Assembly (NCBI RefSeq): GCF_018687755.1
Contig: NZ_CP061305.1
Span: 1,487,099-1,551,098 of the forward strand
Direction of reading: 5' to 3'
Length of the DNA stretch: 64,000 bases
DNA from: Polynucleobacter sp. JS-Mosq-20-D10
Lineage (GTDB): Bacteria; Pseudomonadota; Gammaproteobacteria; Burkholderiales; Burkholderiaceae
In this document: positions 12,882 to 22,165 of the stretch, piece by piece
How positions within the stretch are numbered: position 1 is the first letter of the stretch
Layout of the letters: each line of letters begins with the position of its first letter
Program-made: the position numbers and the translations under genes
Notes under the pieces: generated by a model
Told to the model about the DNA's origin: nothing
Seen by the model: only the letters and a program-made list of their open reading frames with translations
Databases searched by the model: none

Positions 12882-14822
12882 TCAATGGAGTTGCCTATAG
12901 ATTTGCTCTGCCAATGCAGTGGATATCCCTTCCACGCTAGATAGCTCTTCGATGGTGGCATTAGAAACGCCACGCAAACCCCCAAAACGGGCGAGTAATT
13001 TTTGACGACGTTTCGCTCCGATACCCTCAATTTCTTCCAACTGAGAAACTGTTCTGGCTTTTGCTCGCTTGGCGCGCATGCCAGTAATAGCAAAGCGATG
13101 TGCCTCATCCCGGATTTGTGCTACTAATAATAAAGCCGCACTATCAATGCCGAGTTCAAGGGATTTCCGTCCGTCCGCAAAAATAAGCGTCTCAAGACCT
13201 ACCCTGCGCCCCTCCCCTTTAGCAACACCAACAATCAAACTAATGTCCATACCAAATTCAGAGAGTACTTGTCTTGCCATCTCAACCTGACCTTTGCCAC
13301 CGTCAATCAAAATCACTTGCGGCATCTTCTCAATAGGGAGCTCTTGGAAGTTTGCATAACGGCGCTGTAAGACCTGACGCATTGCCGCGTAATCATCGCC
13401 TGGTGTAATGTCATTAATATTAAAACGGCGGTATTCACTAGGCTGCATCGCATTTTTGGAATACACCACACAAGAAGCTTGCGTAGCCTCACCGGAAGTA
13501 TGGCTAATGTCAAAACATTCAATACGCAACTGTTCAAGACCCTCTAATTCCAAAGCCAAAACATCAGCCAGTGCTCGCGCTCTCGCTAATTGTCCACCAG
13601 TCTCGACTAAACGCTTTGCAATGGCAATCTTGGCATTACCCTCAGCCATCGCCAACCAATGTCGTCTCTGACCTTGTGGTTGGTGAAGGAAAGTAATGCG
13701 CTTACCAGCTTGCGCATTGAGTAAATCATGCAAGCCTTCTGGAACGGCTTGATCAGCACCAACTTCAGCGCTTTCTTCTGACGCCGCAATATCATCCGCT
13801 AACTTTCTCAATGGATGATTCAGAATCAATACCGGTGGAATTAAATTGGTAGTCGCCTCACCATCACCTGACTTCTCCTCTAGGTAATGCTGGGCAATAA
13901 AGGCTTCTAAAATTTCTGTGGGGGGTGGCAGCTCTCCAGCGCTTGAGCGTAAGCCTTTCGGAAAATAGGCGCGATCGCCCAAATGGCGACCACCGCGAAT
14001 CATTGCCAGATTGACGCAAACCACGCCCTCCATTTGAGCTACAGCGATGACGTCAACATCACCTTCACCATCTGCAACAGTATCCATAGACTGCTGTTGC
14101 AAGACACTAGAAAGATCGGCAATCCGATCTCTAAGCACCGCAGCCATTTCAAACTCCATGGCATCGCTGTAGGCATGCATTTTCTTTTCAAGCTCAGAAA
14201 GTACACGACTATGGTCGCCCTCTAAGAAACGTGTTGCCTGTGCTACGTCCTGCCCGTATTGCTCTGCGTTCAGACGGCCAACACAAGGTGCGCTACAGCG
14301 ATGAATTTGATGTAGTAAACAAGGACGGCTACGGTTTTTGAATACGGAGTCTTCGCAAGTTCTCAGACGAAAGACTTTTTGCAAAATCTGCACGCTATTG
14401 CGTACTGCCCATGAATTCGGGAATGGCCCAAAGTAGTGATTGCGCTTATCTATTTTTCCTCGATAGGAGGCTAGGCGTGGAAACTGGTGCCCCGTCAACA
14501 TCACATAGGGATAGGACTTATCATCTCGGAAGAGAATATTAAATGGAGGAGCTAACTCCTTAATCAAATTATTCTCTAGAATTAAGGCTTCGGTTTCTGA
14601 GCGTGTTACTGTAGTTTCGTAGCGGGCGATTTTTCCCACCATCAGTTCTATCCGTGGTGAAAGCTGAGTTCGCTGGAAGTAACTAGACACCCGCTTTTTG
14701 AGGTTGCGGGCTTTTCCGACATACAAAATATGTCCCGCCTCATCAAAGAAGCGATATACCCCCGGCAATCCGGGTAGCCGTTTAACATCCTGCTGAAGGG
14801 TTTCAAAAAGCGAATTACTCAT
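12882..14822 (-). CDS. uvrC: UvrABC excinuclease subunit C
   Basis: This 646-residue protein makes both incisions in nucleotide excision repair. The GIY-YIG nuclease domain is at about residues 14-95 (LPGVYRFFDE, ILYVGKARNLKKRV). A UvrB-binding UVR motif follows near residues 205-240. The RNase H-like domain has ECFDISHTSG and LIDGGKGQ, and tandem helix-hairpin-helix motifs are at the C-terminus (EEIEGIGAKRRQKLL). The start at 14822 is fixed: an in-frame stop lies 18 bp upstream and no other start precedes the conserved domain. The start codon shares two bases with the divergent earP start. Confidence 0.96.
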   Translation of the reverse strand: MSNSLFETLQQDVKRLPGLPGVYRFFDEAGHILYVGKARNLKKRVSSYFQRTQLSPRIELMVGKIARYETTVTRSETEALILENNLIKELAPPFNILFRDDKSYPYVMLTGHQFPRLASYRGKIDKRNHYFGPFPNSWAVRNSVQILQKVFRLRTCEDSVFKNRSRPCLLHQIHRCSAPCVGRLNAEQYGQDVAQATRFLEGDHSRVLSELEKKMHAYSDAMEFEMAAVLRDRIADLSSVLQQQSMDTVADGEGDVDVIAVAQMEGVVCVNLAMIRGGRHLGDRAYFPKGLRSSAGELPPPTEILEAFIAQHYLEEKSGDGEATTNLIPPVLILNHPLRKLADDIAASEESAEVGADQAVPEGLHDLLNAQAGKRITFLHQPQGQRRHWLAMAEGNAKIAIAKRLVETGGQLARARALADVLALELEGLEQLRIECFDISHTSGEATQASCVVYSKNAMQPSEYRRFNINDITPGDDYAAMRQVLQRRYANFQELPIEKMPQVILIDGGKGQVEMARQVLSEFGMDISLIVGVAKGEGRRVGLETLIFADGRKSLELGIDSAALLLVAQIRDEAHRFAITGMRAKRAKARTVSQLEEIEGIGAKRRQKLLARFGGLRGVSNATIEELSSVEGISTALAEQIYRQLH

Positions 14823-15900
14823 GCGTTGGGATATTTTCTGTCAAATCGTAGACAACTATGGTGATGCCGGTGTTTGCTGGCGCCTAGCAAGAAGCTTAAC
14901 AAGTCTTCATAGCCAAGACGTGCGCATTTTCTGTGACGATCTCCCAACCCTTAATTTACTCGCTTCTGGGGTTGACCCAGAAATCAAGCGTCGTATCGAC
15001 GTCCAACCCTGGGAAGCAAGTCACAACAATAGCCGCCACCCTGTTGAAGCACCCGATGTGGTGATTGAGGCATTTGGATGCGATCTTCCAGCGCGTTACC
15101 TTGCAGGTCTACTGATTGACCCTAAAAAACCCATCATCATTAATCTGGAGTATTTAACTGCAGAGCCCTGGATTGTGGACTTTCATCAGAAAGCATCCCC
15201 GCAGGCGCATGGTATTCAGAAATACTTTTTCTTTCCTGGATTCCAGACTAATGCAGGCGGCATTTTGATTGACCCAGTCCCCAAGAAGTCATCGCTGACA
15301 GAACAATTGGTTCCCGAGAGCCTGCGGGCAAGCTGGAAGCTCTTACGACCACATACAAAACGCATCAGTGTTTTTTGCTACCCAGGCGTACCTCTCCTGA
15401 GATGGTTAGAAGATTTAGCGACATTAGATGAGAGCTTCGACATTGTGTTGACTCACGGTCAACTTGAGCAATTACAGTTCAGCTCCAGTCACCCTACTCA
15501 AGTCATTACCCTGCCCGACTCTATTCAACTAATCTCAATTCCTTTTGTGTCTCAAGATGAATATGATTGGGTTCTCTCTCAATGCGACTTCAACATTGTT
15601 CGAGGTGAGGATTCTTTTGTCCGAGCGCAGTTGGCTGGCAAGCCCTTCATCTGGCATATTTACCCCCAAGAAGATCGCGCGCACGAAACTAAGTTAGCTG
15701 CATTTTTAGATCTCTATCTCGAAGACGCATCACAAGAGCTTAAACATGCCGTCATTTCAGCAATGACTTGGGCAATGCCCAGCAAGTGGCATCACTCCAT
15801 TGATGACTGGAATACCCATTCCAAGGCTTGGCGAGCGGATTTACTCGAAAAACAAGCCGATGGCGGCCTGGCAGCCCGTCTAATGAGCTTTGTGGCCTGA
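14821..15900 (+). CDS. earP: EF-P arginine rhamnosyltransferase EarP
   Basis: This 359-residue GT-B glycosyltransferase transfers rhamnose from dTDP-rhamnose to Arg32 of elongation factor P. The N-terminus MRWDIFCQIVDNYGDAGVCW carries the family Asp residues (D11, D15). The C-terminal donor-binding motif GEDSFVRAQLAGKPFIWHIY...EDRAH is intact. The ATG at 14821 matches the family N-terminus. No Shine-Dalgarno sequence is apparent. efp follows after 87 bp and carries Arg32, so the modification pair is complete here; dTDP-rhamnose synthesis must be encoded elsewhere. Confidence 0.93.
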   Translation: MRWDIFCQIVDNYGDAGVCWRLARSLTSLHSQDVRIFCDDLPTLNLLASGVDPEIKRRIDVQPWEASHNNSRHPVEAPDVVIEAFGCDLPARYLAGLLIDPKKPIIINLEYLTAEPWIVDFHQKASPQAHGIQKYFFFPGFQTNAGGILIDPVPKKSSLTEQLVPESLRASWKLLRPHTKRISVFCYPGVPLLRWLEDLATLDESFDIVLTHGQLEQLQFSSSHPTQVITLPDSIQLISIPFVSQDEYDWVLSQCDFNIVRGEDSFVRAQLAGKPFIWHIYPQEDRAHETKLAAFLDLYLEDASQELKHAVISAMTWAMPSKWHHSIDDWNTHSKAWRADLLEKQADGGLAARLMSFVA

Positions 15901-15987
15901 TCTTAGGCTAAATACGACTGCGGGCGGTTACAATCTTGTCTTTGATAAAAACCGCAGAAAATCAGCTCTGCACCCAGGAATAGCAAG

Positions 15988-16548
15988 ATGAAAACAGCAC
16001 AAGAACTCCGCGTTGGTAACGTAGTCATGATTGGCACTGATGCCATGGTCGTTTTAAAAGCAGAATATAGCCGCTCAGGCCGTAACTCCTCCGTTGTAAA
16101 AATGAAATTCAAAAACTTGTTAACTGGTGCGCCTAACGAAGGCGTATTTAAAGCGGATGATAAGTTTGATGTGGTGATCTTGGATAAGAAAGATTGCACC
16201 TACTCTTACTTCGCAGATCCAATGTATGTATTTATGGATACTGAGTACAACCAATATGAAGTAGAGGCTGAATTCATGGGCGATGCATTGCATTACCTCG
16301 AAGAAAGCATGCCTTGCGAAGTCGTGTTCTACGAAGGTAAAGCACTCTCAGTAGCCATGCCAAACTCTTTGGTTCGTGAAATCATTTACACAGAGCCAGC
16401 GGTTAAAGGTGATACCAGCTCAGGCAAAGTGTTGAAGACTGCAAAATTGGCTACCGGCTTTGAATTGCAAGTGCCGTTGTTCTGCAACACCGGTGACAAG
16501 ATCGAGATTGATACTCGTACTGGTGAATATCGTAGCCGCGCTAACTAA
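15988..16548 (+). CDS. efp: Elongation factor P (Arg32 type)
   Basis: This 186-residue factor relieves ribosome stalling at polyproline stretches. The modified-loop sequence YSRSGRNSSVVKMK places Arg at residue 32, the rhamnosylation type, not the Lys34 type. The KOW-like N-domain and two OB domains are present, ending in the family C-terminus GDKIEIDTRTGEYRSRAN. The upstream neighbour is its modifying enzyme earP. Start ATG 15988. Confidence 0.97.
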   Translation: MKTAQELRVGNVVMIGTDAMVVLKAEYSRSGRNSSVVKMKFKNLLTGAPNEGVFKADDKFDVVILDKKDCTYSYFADPMYVFMDTEYNQYEVEAEFMGDALHYLEESMPCEVVFYEGKALSVAMPNSLVREIIYTEPAVKGDTSSGKVLKTAKLATGFELQVPLFCNTGDKIEIDTRTGEYRSRAN

Positions 16549-16567
16549 TTAGCTCGCTCGATTAGCC

Positions 16568-16592
16568 AAAGCCCGGTACGCCGGGCTTTTTT
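16568..16592. terminator. Intrinsic terminator between convergent efp and nagZ
   Basis: Stem AAAGCCCGG (16568-16576) / CCGGGCTTT (16581-16589) with a TACG tetraloop and a six-T tail. It probably serves efp; the minus strand has only three T residues after the stem. Confidence 0.88.
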
Positions 16593-16597
16593 ATTGC

Positions 16598-17674
16598 CTA
16601 GGCAATGAGCTTCAACTGCTGGAGTAAGCCTTTGGCATGCTGGTATTGCGCTTCGCCTTGCAATTCATCCCAGGAAAGAGTTGTGGCAATCGGCATCAAG
16701 CGATTTAATCGAGTTGCAGATTCAGCGTGTTTTGCCTTGGAAACCTTTAGCTGACTCAGTAATTGATCTGCGAGATCAGGGCGATTGCAAATCAATACTG
16801 CATCGCATCCTGCCTCAAGCGCCATGTCAGCGCCCTTCACCACAGAACCAGCAACACTGGCGCCCTCCATTGAAAGATCATCACTAAAGATCACACCTTC
16901 AAAGCCTAACTCTTGACGCAAGATAGAGTGCAGCCAAACCTTAGAAAATCCCGCCGGGTTTTTATCTACTTGTGGATAAATCACGTGAGCCGGCATTACT
17001 GCAGTCAAACTCAGATCTAACCACTCGTAAGGCTTAGCATCATCATCCAGAATTTTCTCTAATGGACGCTCATCTACCGGAATGGCCACATGAGAATCCG
17101 CCTCTGCCCAGCCATGACCTGGAAAATGCTTTCCGCAGTTCGCCATACCCGCAAGTCGTAGACCTTCGTTCAAACTCTTAGCCAATGCAAAGGTGATTTG
17201 CGGATCACGACTAAATGCACGATCGCCGATTACACCGCTACGACCAAAGTCCAAATCTAGGACAGGAGTAAAGCTAAAGTCCACGCCGCAAGCTCTTAAC
17301 TCGGCAGCTAGAATATATCCACAGGCGGTAGCTGCAGCCATAGCGATGGCAGCAGATTGAGCGCTATGGGTCGATTTATTTTTGGCCCCCCAAAGTTCAC
17401 CAAGCTTGCGCATAGCCGGTAAATGGGTGAAGCCGTCCGTTCTGCAGCGCTGTACACGTCCACCCTCATGATCAATCGAGATCAATACGTCAGAACGGAG
17501 TTTTTTAATTTCTGCAGTTAATTTAGTGAGTTGCTTACGATTGGCAAAGTTTCTGCCAAACAAAATCACGCCACCGGTAAGGGGATGCAAGATACGACGA
17601 CGATCCTCCGCATTTAACTCGAGACCAACAACATCTAAAGTAACTGGGCCCGGCTTCATAGTCGACTTAGTCAT
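16598..17674 (-). CDS. nagZ: Beta-N-acetylhexosaminidase NagZ
   Basis: This 358-residue cytosolic GH3 enzyme removes GlcNAc from anhydro-muropeptides in peptidoglycan recycling. The signature KHFPGHG is at residues 182-188 and the nucleophile region FSDDLSMEG at about 263-271. The substrate-binding SIDHEGGRVQR is also present. No signal peptide is seen. It is the distal gene of the block running from yceD to nagZ. The start at 17674 may be one of two: MTKST or MKPG five residues later. Confidence 0.95.
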   Translation of the reverse strand: MTKSTMKPGPVTLDVVGLELNAEDRRRILHPLTGGVILFGRNFANRKQLTKLTAEIKKLRSDVLISIDHEGGRVQRCRTDGFTHLPAMRKLGELWGAKNKSTHSAQSAAIAMAAATACGYILAAELRACGVDFSFTPVLDLDFGRSGVIGDRAFSRDPQITFALAKSLNEGLRLAGMANCGKHFPGHGWAEADSHVAIPVDERPLEKILDDDAKPYEWLDLSLTAVMPAHVIYPQVDKNPAGFSKVWLHSILRQELGFEGVIFSDDLSMEGASVAGSVVKGADMALEAGCDAVLICNRPDLADQLLSQLKVSKAKHAESATRLNRLMPIATTLSWDELQGEAQYQHAKGLLQQLKLIA

Positions 17675-17719
17675 GCATTCCTCGAAATTATTTAGTTTTA
17701 TATACTTTTGAGAGTTGTT

Positions 17720-18112
17720 TTATTTTTGAACTACGATAACGTGGGCAATGGCCATGTCTTGCTCATCGCTAACAGTGACTTGCGCTTCCCAGTTTTTTTC
17801 CTGCATAAATTGCGCAAGTGCCCCCAAATAGGAAGTAACTGGTTTACCGCTAGGCTCATTCAATGTTTGGAGTGAGCGCCAGGTCATTGGCATTCTCATG
17901 CCCAAGCCAATTGCTTTGGAGAATGCCTCTTTTGCAGCAAACCGCGTTGCCAAGAAAGCAATGCCCCGTTTGTGGTTTCTGGCTAAGCGATGTTTAAAAA
18001 CCAACATCTCATCTGGCCCTAGGATCTTCTCAGCAAGGCGACCATTGGTGCGATCGTAGGCAGCTTGAAGCCGCTCGATCCGCAAAATGTCTGTACCTAT
18101 GCCAATGATCAT
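17720..18112 (-). CDS. acpS: Holo-[acyl-carrier-protein] synthase
   Basis: This 130-residue enzyme transfers phosphopantetheine from CoA to Ser37 of AcpP. It starts MIIGIGTDILRIERL, with the metal-binding Asp, and has RFAAKEAFSKAIGLG (about residues 56-70). It lies 15 bp after pdxJ. The substrate gene acpP is upstream in the same gene block. Confidence 0.96.
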   Translation of the reverse strand: MIIGIGTDILRIERLQAAYDRTNGRLAEKILGPDEMLVFKHRLARNHKRGIAFLATRFAAKEAFSKAIGLGMRMPMTWRSLQTLNEPSGKPVTSYLGALAQFMQEKNWEAQVTVSDEQDMAIAHVIVVQK

Positions 18113-18127
18113 TTGATATTGAATCTT

Positions 18128-18871
18128 TTAAAATTTAGCCCTGCCCTGAACCATCAGGGCTTTCATATCGGTAATTGCTTTTTGCCAGCCCTTAAAGAGC
18201 GCTTCAGCAACAATGGCGTGTCCAATGTTGAGCTCAGAGAGTTCAGCAATGGCAGCAACTGGAGTTACATTACCCTCGTGTAAACCATGGCCTGCATTGA
18301 CTCGTAAGCCAATACTTACTCCAAACTGGGCTGCTTTTCTAATACGCTCGAGCTCTTGCTTCTGTTGATCACCAGCCAGATCTGCGTAGCGACCAGTATG
18401 CAATTCGACTACTGTGGCACCCGCATCTTTAGCCGCTTGTATTTGCTTTTCTTCGGGGTCAATAAACAGTGAAACCCGTATGCCAGCAGCTTTTAATTGC
18501 ACAGTAGCTGCCTTCACCGCATCAAAGTGACCTACGACATCTAAGCCGCCTTCAGTAGTGACCTCTTCACGCTTTTCAGGAACGAGGCATACATCATGTG
18601 GCTGAACCCGACAGGCGATATTAATCATCTCGGGAGTAACGGCGCACTCCAGGTTCATGCGCGTCCGAATCAAAGGGCGAAGCGCCAATAAATCTGCGTC
18701 TTTAATATGGCGACGATCTTCGCGTAAATGTAAGGTAATTAAATCTGCACCAGCCTCTTCGGCCAAGCGGGCAGCTTTTAATGGGTCGGGATAGACCGTG
18801 CCACGTGCATTACGTAGAGTAGCGACGTGATCAATATTGATACCAAGTTCAAGGATATTGGGGTTGCTCAT
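18128..18871 (-). CDS. pdxJ: Pyridoxine 5'-phosphate synthase
   Basis: This 247-residue TIM-barrel enzyme joins 1-deoxyxylulose 5-phosphate and 3-amino-2-oxopropyl phosphate, the last ring-closing step of DXP-dependent vitamin B6 synthesis. Family motifs are LGINIDHVATLRNARG (residues 7-22), ITLHLREDRRHI and VNAGHGLHEGNV. It is 12 bp after recO and 15 bp before acpS, as in many proteobacteria. Confidence 0.96.
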   Translation of the reverse strand: MSNPNILELGINIDHVATLRNARGTVYPDPLKAARLAEEAGADLITLHLREDRRHIKDADLLALRPLIRTRMNLECAVTPEMINIACRVQPHDVCLVPEKREEVTTEGGLDVVGHFDAVKAATVQLKAAGIRVSLFIDPEEKQIQAAKDAGATVVELHTGRYADLAGDQQKQELERIRKAAQFGVSIGLRVNAGHGLHEGNVTPVAAIAELSELNIGHAIVAEALFKGWQKAITDMKALMVQGRAKF

Positions 18872-18883
18872 ATTTGTAGATTA

Positions 18884-19618
18884 CTAGATTTTCTTTAGAT
18901 CTATCAAAATCTGACGGGTAGTCAGAACCTGATCTTGCAGGTGCAAGCCCAACAAGAAGCGCATCAGCTGCTTGCTCTCAGAAAGTGTTTCTTGATCAGA
19001 AAAGTCTCCCACTGCGATGGCAAGCAGAGATTTACCACTCAAGACTGGCCAGTGGCCTGGATCATCCCCTTGTGCCGGCCTGACACCACGCTCTGGCTGA
19101 TAGACGTATTGCTCATTTGAGATGGGGGCGCTATTGGTTTCGACGCAGCGATCTAGCGCTGCTGCATAGCCGGTCTCCTGCAAGAGTGTTAACTCAAAGG
19201 GGCGCAAAATTTCTTCTAATCCCTTAGATTGAAATTCGAGGTTAGATAAGGCGGAGATTGTATCGGTGTAATGGTCGTAGAGTTTTTCATAGTCGTCTTC
19301 ACGAGCTAAAAACTTCACTAGCAACTCATTGAGATAGAAGCCGCAGAGCAAAGCATCGCCCACCAAAGATGGTGTGCCACCAACCCACTCTGATTTCGTT
19401 AAAGTACGCAGCTCGGACTTGCCGCTCCAAGAAACCAATAGCGGCTGAAAACGCTGTAAGACTGGACGTAATACCGAATGTGGGCGCTTAGCGCCTTTAG
19501 CAATCAGCGCCATGCGGCCATATTGCCGAGTAAACACATCTAGAATTAAGCTAGTTTCCTTATAAGGAATGCTATGCAATACAAAAGCAGGTTCGTCAGC
19601 AACACGAATGGAGGCCAT
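18884..19618 (-). CDS. recO: DNA repair protein RecO
   Basis: This 244-residue protein anneals strands and helps load RecA in the RecFOR pathway. The N-terminal OB-fold contains AFVLHSIPYKETSLILDVFTR (residues 11-31) and ALIAKGAKRP. The C-terminal helical domain is divergent, as usual. It starts 6 bp after era. Confidence 0.93.
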   Translation of the reverse strand: MASIRVADEPAFVLHSIPYKETSLILDVFTRQYGRMALIAKGAKRPHSVLRPVLQRFQPLLVSWSGKSELRTLTKSEWVGGTPSLVGDALLCGFYLNELLVKFLAREDDYEKLYDHYTDTISALSNLEFQSKGLEEILRPFELTLLQETGYAAALDRCVETNSAPISNEQYVYQPERGVRPAQGDDPGHWPVLSGKSLLAIAVGDFSDQETLSESKQLMRFLLGLHLQDQVLTTRQILIDLKKI

Positions 19619-19624
19619 GAATAA

Positions 19625-20560
19625 TTACTCTAACCCTTGTGCCCGCAATTCAGCACGATCATCTGCCCACCCGCGCTTGACCTTAACCCAAGTCTCCAGG
19701 AAGACTTTGCCGTCAAAAAGTTTTTCCATATCAATGCGAGCATCGGTTGAGATCTTCTTCAGTCTCTCACCCTTGGCGCCAATAATCATCGCCTTGTGGC
19801 TATCACGATCAACTAAAATAGTTGCTGCAATCCGGCGCATCTTGCCGTCCATCTTGAACTGATCAATGACTACGGTGCTGGTGTAAGGCAACTCCTCACC
19901 AGTGAAGCGGAAAACCTTCTCGCGCAGAATCTCGGCAGCCAAGAAGCGCTCACTGCGATCAGTAATGGTGTCGCCATCGTAGACTGCCGGCGCTTCCGGC
20001 AGATAACCTTCAAGCACATCTAACAATCTTTCAACATCCCCAGGACTCTTGGCGCTCATTGGTACGATTTCAGCAAACTCACACTTCTGATCTTCGTGAC
20101 CACCTAATTCACACCAAGGGCGAGCCATTTCTTTAATGAAGTTGAGTAGGGCCTGATCACGCTCAGAGGGAGTCTGAAAGCGGCTATTAAATAAATCCAA
20201 TTTATTTAAAACTAAGATAACGGGTAAGTCATCTGGCAGTAATTTCAAAACCTTCTTGTCATCCTCGCCAAAGTAACCAGCCTCAACTACAAAGCAAGCT
20301 ACATTTACATCTTGCAAGGCAGTAGTGACCGTACGATTCAACGCTTTATTGAGAGTATTCATCAGACGGGTCTGAAAGCCTGGTGTATCAATGAAAATGA
20401 ATTGCGCTTCTTCGCGATTCTGAATGCCTAAAATACGATGACGCGTAGTTTGTGCTTTACGCGAGGTAATGCTGATCTTCTGCCCAACCAAAGCATTCAA
20501 GAGGGTCGATTTGCCCATATTGGGACGGCCAACAATGGCGATGGTGCCGCATCTAAACAC
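19625..20560 (-). CDS. era: GTPase Era
   Basis: This 311-residue GTPase is needed for 30S subunit maturation. G1 is GRPNMGKST (residues 10-18), the switch region TTRHRILG, G3 DTPGFQT, G4 NKLD and G5 SAKS. The C-terminal KH domain binds the 16S 3' end (KAMIIGAKGERLKKI). The start is GTG at 20560, which gives the family N-terminus; no better ATG exists. It follows rnc by 2 bp, so translation is probably coupled. Confidence 0.96.
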   Translation of the reverse strand: MFRCGTIAIVGRPNMGKSTLLNALVGQKISITSRKAQTTRHRILGIQNREEAQFIFIDTPGFQTRLMNTLNKALNRTVTTALQDVNVACFVVEAGYFGEDDKKVLKLLPDDLPVILVLNKLDLFNSRFQTPSERDQALLNFIKEMARPWCELGGHEDQKCEFAEIVPMSAKSPGDVERLLDVLEGYLPEAPAVYDGDTITDRSERFLAAEILREKVFRFTGEELPYTSTVVIDQFKMDGKMRRIAATILVDRDSHKAMIIGAKGERLKKISTDARIDMEKLFDGKVFLETWVKVKRGWADDRAELRAQGLE

Positions 20561-20562
20561 GA

Positions 20563-21354
20563 TTAGCCCTTCAGCTTAAGATTTAACTGCTCCTCAGTCG
20601 CTACTTTTTTGGCTGCCTTCTTTTTGGCTGACCGAGTCTTTTTAGGTTTACCTAGCGCCTGTGGCAAGGCTTTTAGCGCAGTAATTAAAGCCAGCTTAGC
20701 CGCCGCTTGTTCCGCTGCACGTCGAGATGCCCCCTCACCCTTCACGGCAACCTTAAGATTGGGTATTAAACATTCCACCTCAAACTGCTGATTGTGAGCT
20801 GCACCACTAGTACCAGTGACGTTATAGGTAGGCAGTGGTAACTGATAGCTTTGCAAACACTCTTGCAATAAAGTCTTATCGTCTTTACCCAAGGTTTTGG
20901 GATCAACGTTGGCCAGGATGATTGAATAGAGTTTACGCAAACAGGCCTTGGCAGCATCAAACCCACCATCTAGAAATATGGCGCCAGTCACCGCTTCAAG
21001 CGTGTCAGCCAGAATAGATGGGCGACGAAAACCGCCACTCTTCAGCTCGCCCTCGCCTAAGCGCAGGTAATCTGATAGTGATAGAGTTTGAGCGATCTCA
21101 TAGAGCGCTTGTTGCTTGACTAAGTTAGCTCGTACGCGAGAAAGGTCACCTTCGTCCAAGTCTGAATAACGCTCATAGAGCATTTCAGCGACAACGCAAT
21201 TCAGGATCGAGTCACCTAAGAACTCAAGACGCTCATTATTTTTCTTACTGTGACTACGGTGCGTTAGAGCTTGATTAAGAAGCTCTAGTTTTTTAAACGT
21301 GTAGCCTAGTTGCGCTTGCAGCGGTGCAGTTTCGATAGCGGCGCGGGCGTTCAT
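20563..21354 (-). CDS. rnc: Ribonuclease III
   Basis: This 263-residue endonuclease cleaves double-stranded RNA, including pre-rRNA. The signature NERLEFLGDSILN is at about residues 38-50, and the second acidic cluster is in the nuclease domain's C-terminal helix. A dsRNA-binding domain follows (about 158-228), then a Lys-rich tail of about 25 residues. The ATG at 21354 is chosen over a TTG at 21384, which would overlap lepB by 26 bp. Neighbours lepB and era are the usual ones. Confidence 0.95.
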   Translation of the reverse strand: MNARAAIETAPLQAQLGYTFKKLELLNQALTHRSHSKKNNERLEFLGDSILNCVVAEMLYERYSDLDEGDLSRVRANLVKQQALYEIAQTLSLSDYLRLGEGELKSGGFRRPSILADTLEAVTGAIFLDGGFDAAKACLRKLYSIILANVDPKTLGKDDKTLLQECLQSYQLPLPTYNVTGTSGAAHNQQFEVECLIPNLKVAVKGEGASRRAAEQAAAKLALITALKALPQALGKPKKTRSAKKKAAKKVATEEQLNLKLKG

Positions 21355-21358
21355 GGTC

Positions 21359-22165
21359 TTATTCGAAGCCGCCAATACGGCCAAGATTTCCGAGATTCAA
21401 CCAAACAAAGAATGCTCTACCAACAATATTCTTATCCGGTACAAATCCCCAGTAACGAGAATCAGCACTATTATCTCGGTTATCACCCATAGCAAAGTAA
21501 TGTCCCGAAGGTACTTTGCAAGTGAGGCCAGCATTAATATATTGGCAGTTTTCGAATCCAGGAAACTGCTCTGCAGGGAACATACCGGCAGGACGATCAG
21601 GATCATTCAGAATCTCGTGCCTGTTACCGCCCAAGTCTGAAGGGAAAGATTCTGCAAAGCGTTTTGCGTAACGCATGTTTTCCGGATCAAGATAAGCCTC
21701 GCCACCACTGTATTGCAATGGCTGACCATTCACTGTTAAACGCTTGTCTTGATAAGTAATGGTGTCGCCTGGCAAAGCCACAACACGCTTGATGTAATCA
21801 ATAGATTCATCACGGGGATAGCGAAATACCACGACATCGCCACGTTTTGGGGAGCCTAGGTCGACGACCTTCTGGTTAATCACCGGCAGACGAATGCCAT
21901 AAGTAAATTTATTGACTAGAATAAAGTCGCCAATCTGTAGTGTTGGGATCATGGAACCGGATGGGATCTTGAACGGCTCCACAATAAAAGAGCGCAATAG
22001 AAATACCGCACAAATTACGGGAAAGAAGCCAGCTGTATATTCAAGCCACAATGGCATACGATCGATGCCAGCTTGACGTCTTTGCGGAGCAAAGTAATAG
22101 CGATCAGCAATCCAAGCAATGCCAGAAACCACCACCAAGATAAAAAGGATGAGGGCAAAGTTCAT
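21359..22165 (-). CDS. lepB: Signal peptidase I
   Basis: This 268-residue inner-membrane protease removes Sec and Tat signal peptides. Two N-terminal helices are present (residues 3-19 and about 43-63). The catalytic Ser is in FKIPSGSMIPTL and the catalytic Lys in DYIKRVVALPGD. Box E is MGDNRDNSADSRYWG. The ATG overlaps the lepA stop by one base (TAATG). Confidence 0.96.
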   Translation of the reverse strand: MNFALILFILVVVSGIAWIADRYYFAPQRRQAGIDRMPLWLEYTAGFFPVICAVFLLRSFIVEPFKIPSGSMIPTLQIGDFILVNKFTYGIRLPVINQKVVDLGSPKRGDVVVFRYPRDESIDYIKRVVALPGDTITYQDKRLTVNGQPLQYSGGEAYLDPENMRYAKRFAESFPSDLGGNRHEILNDPDRPAGMFPAEQFPGFENCQYINAGLTCKVPSGHYFAMGDNRDNSADSRYWGFVPDKNIVGRAFFVWLNLGNLGRIGGFE

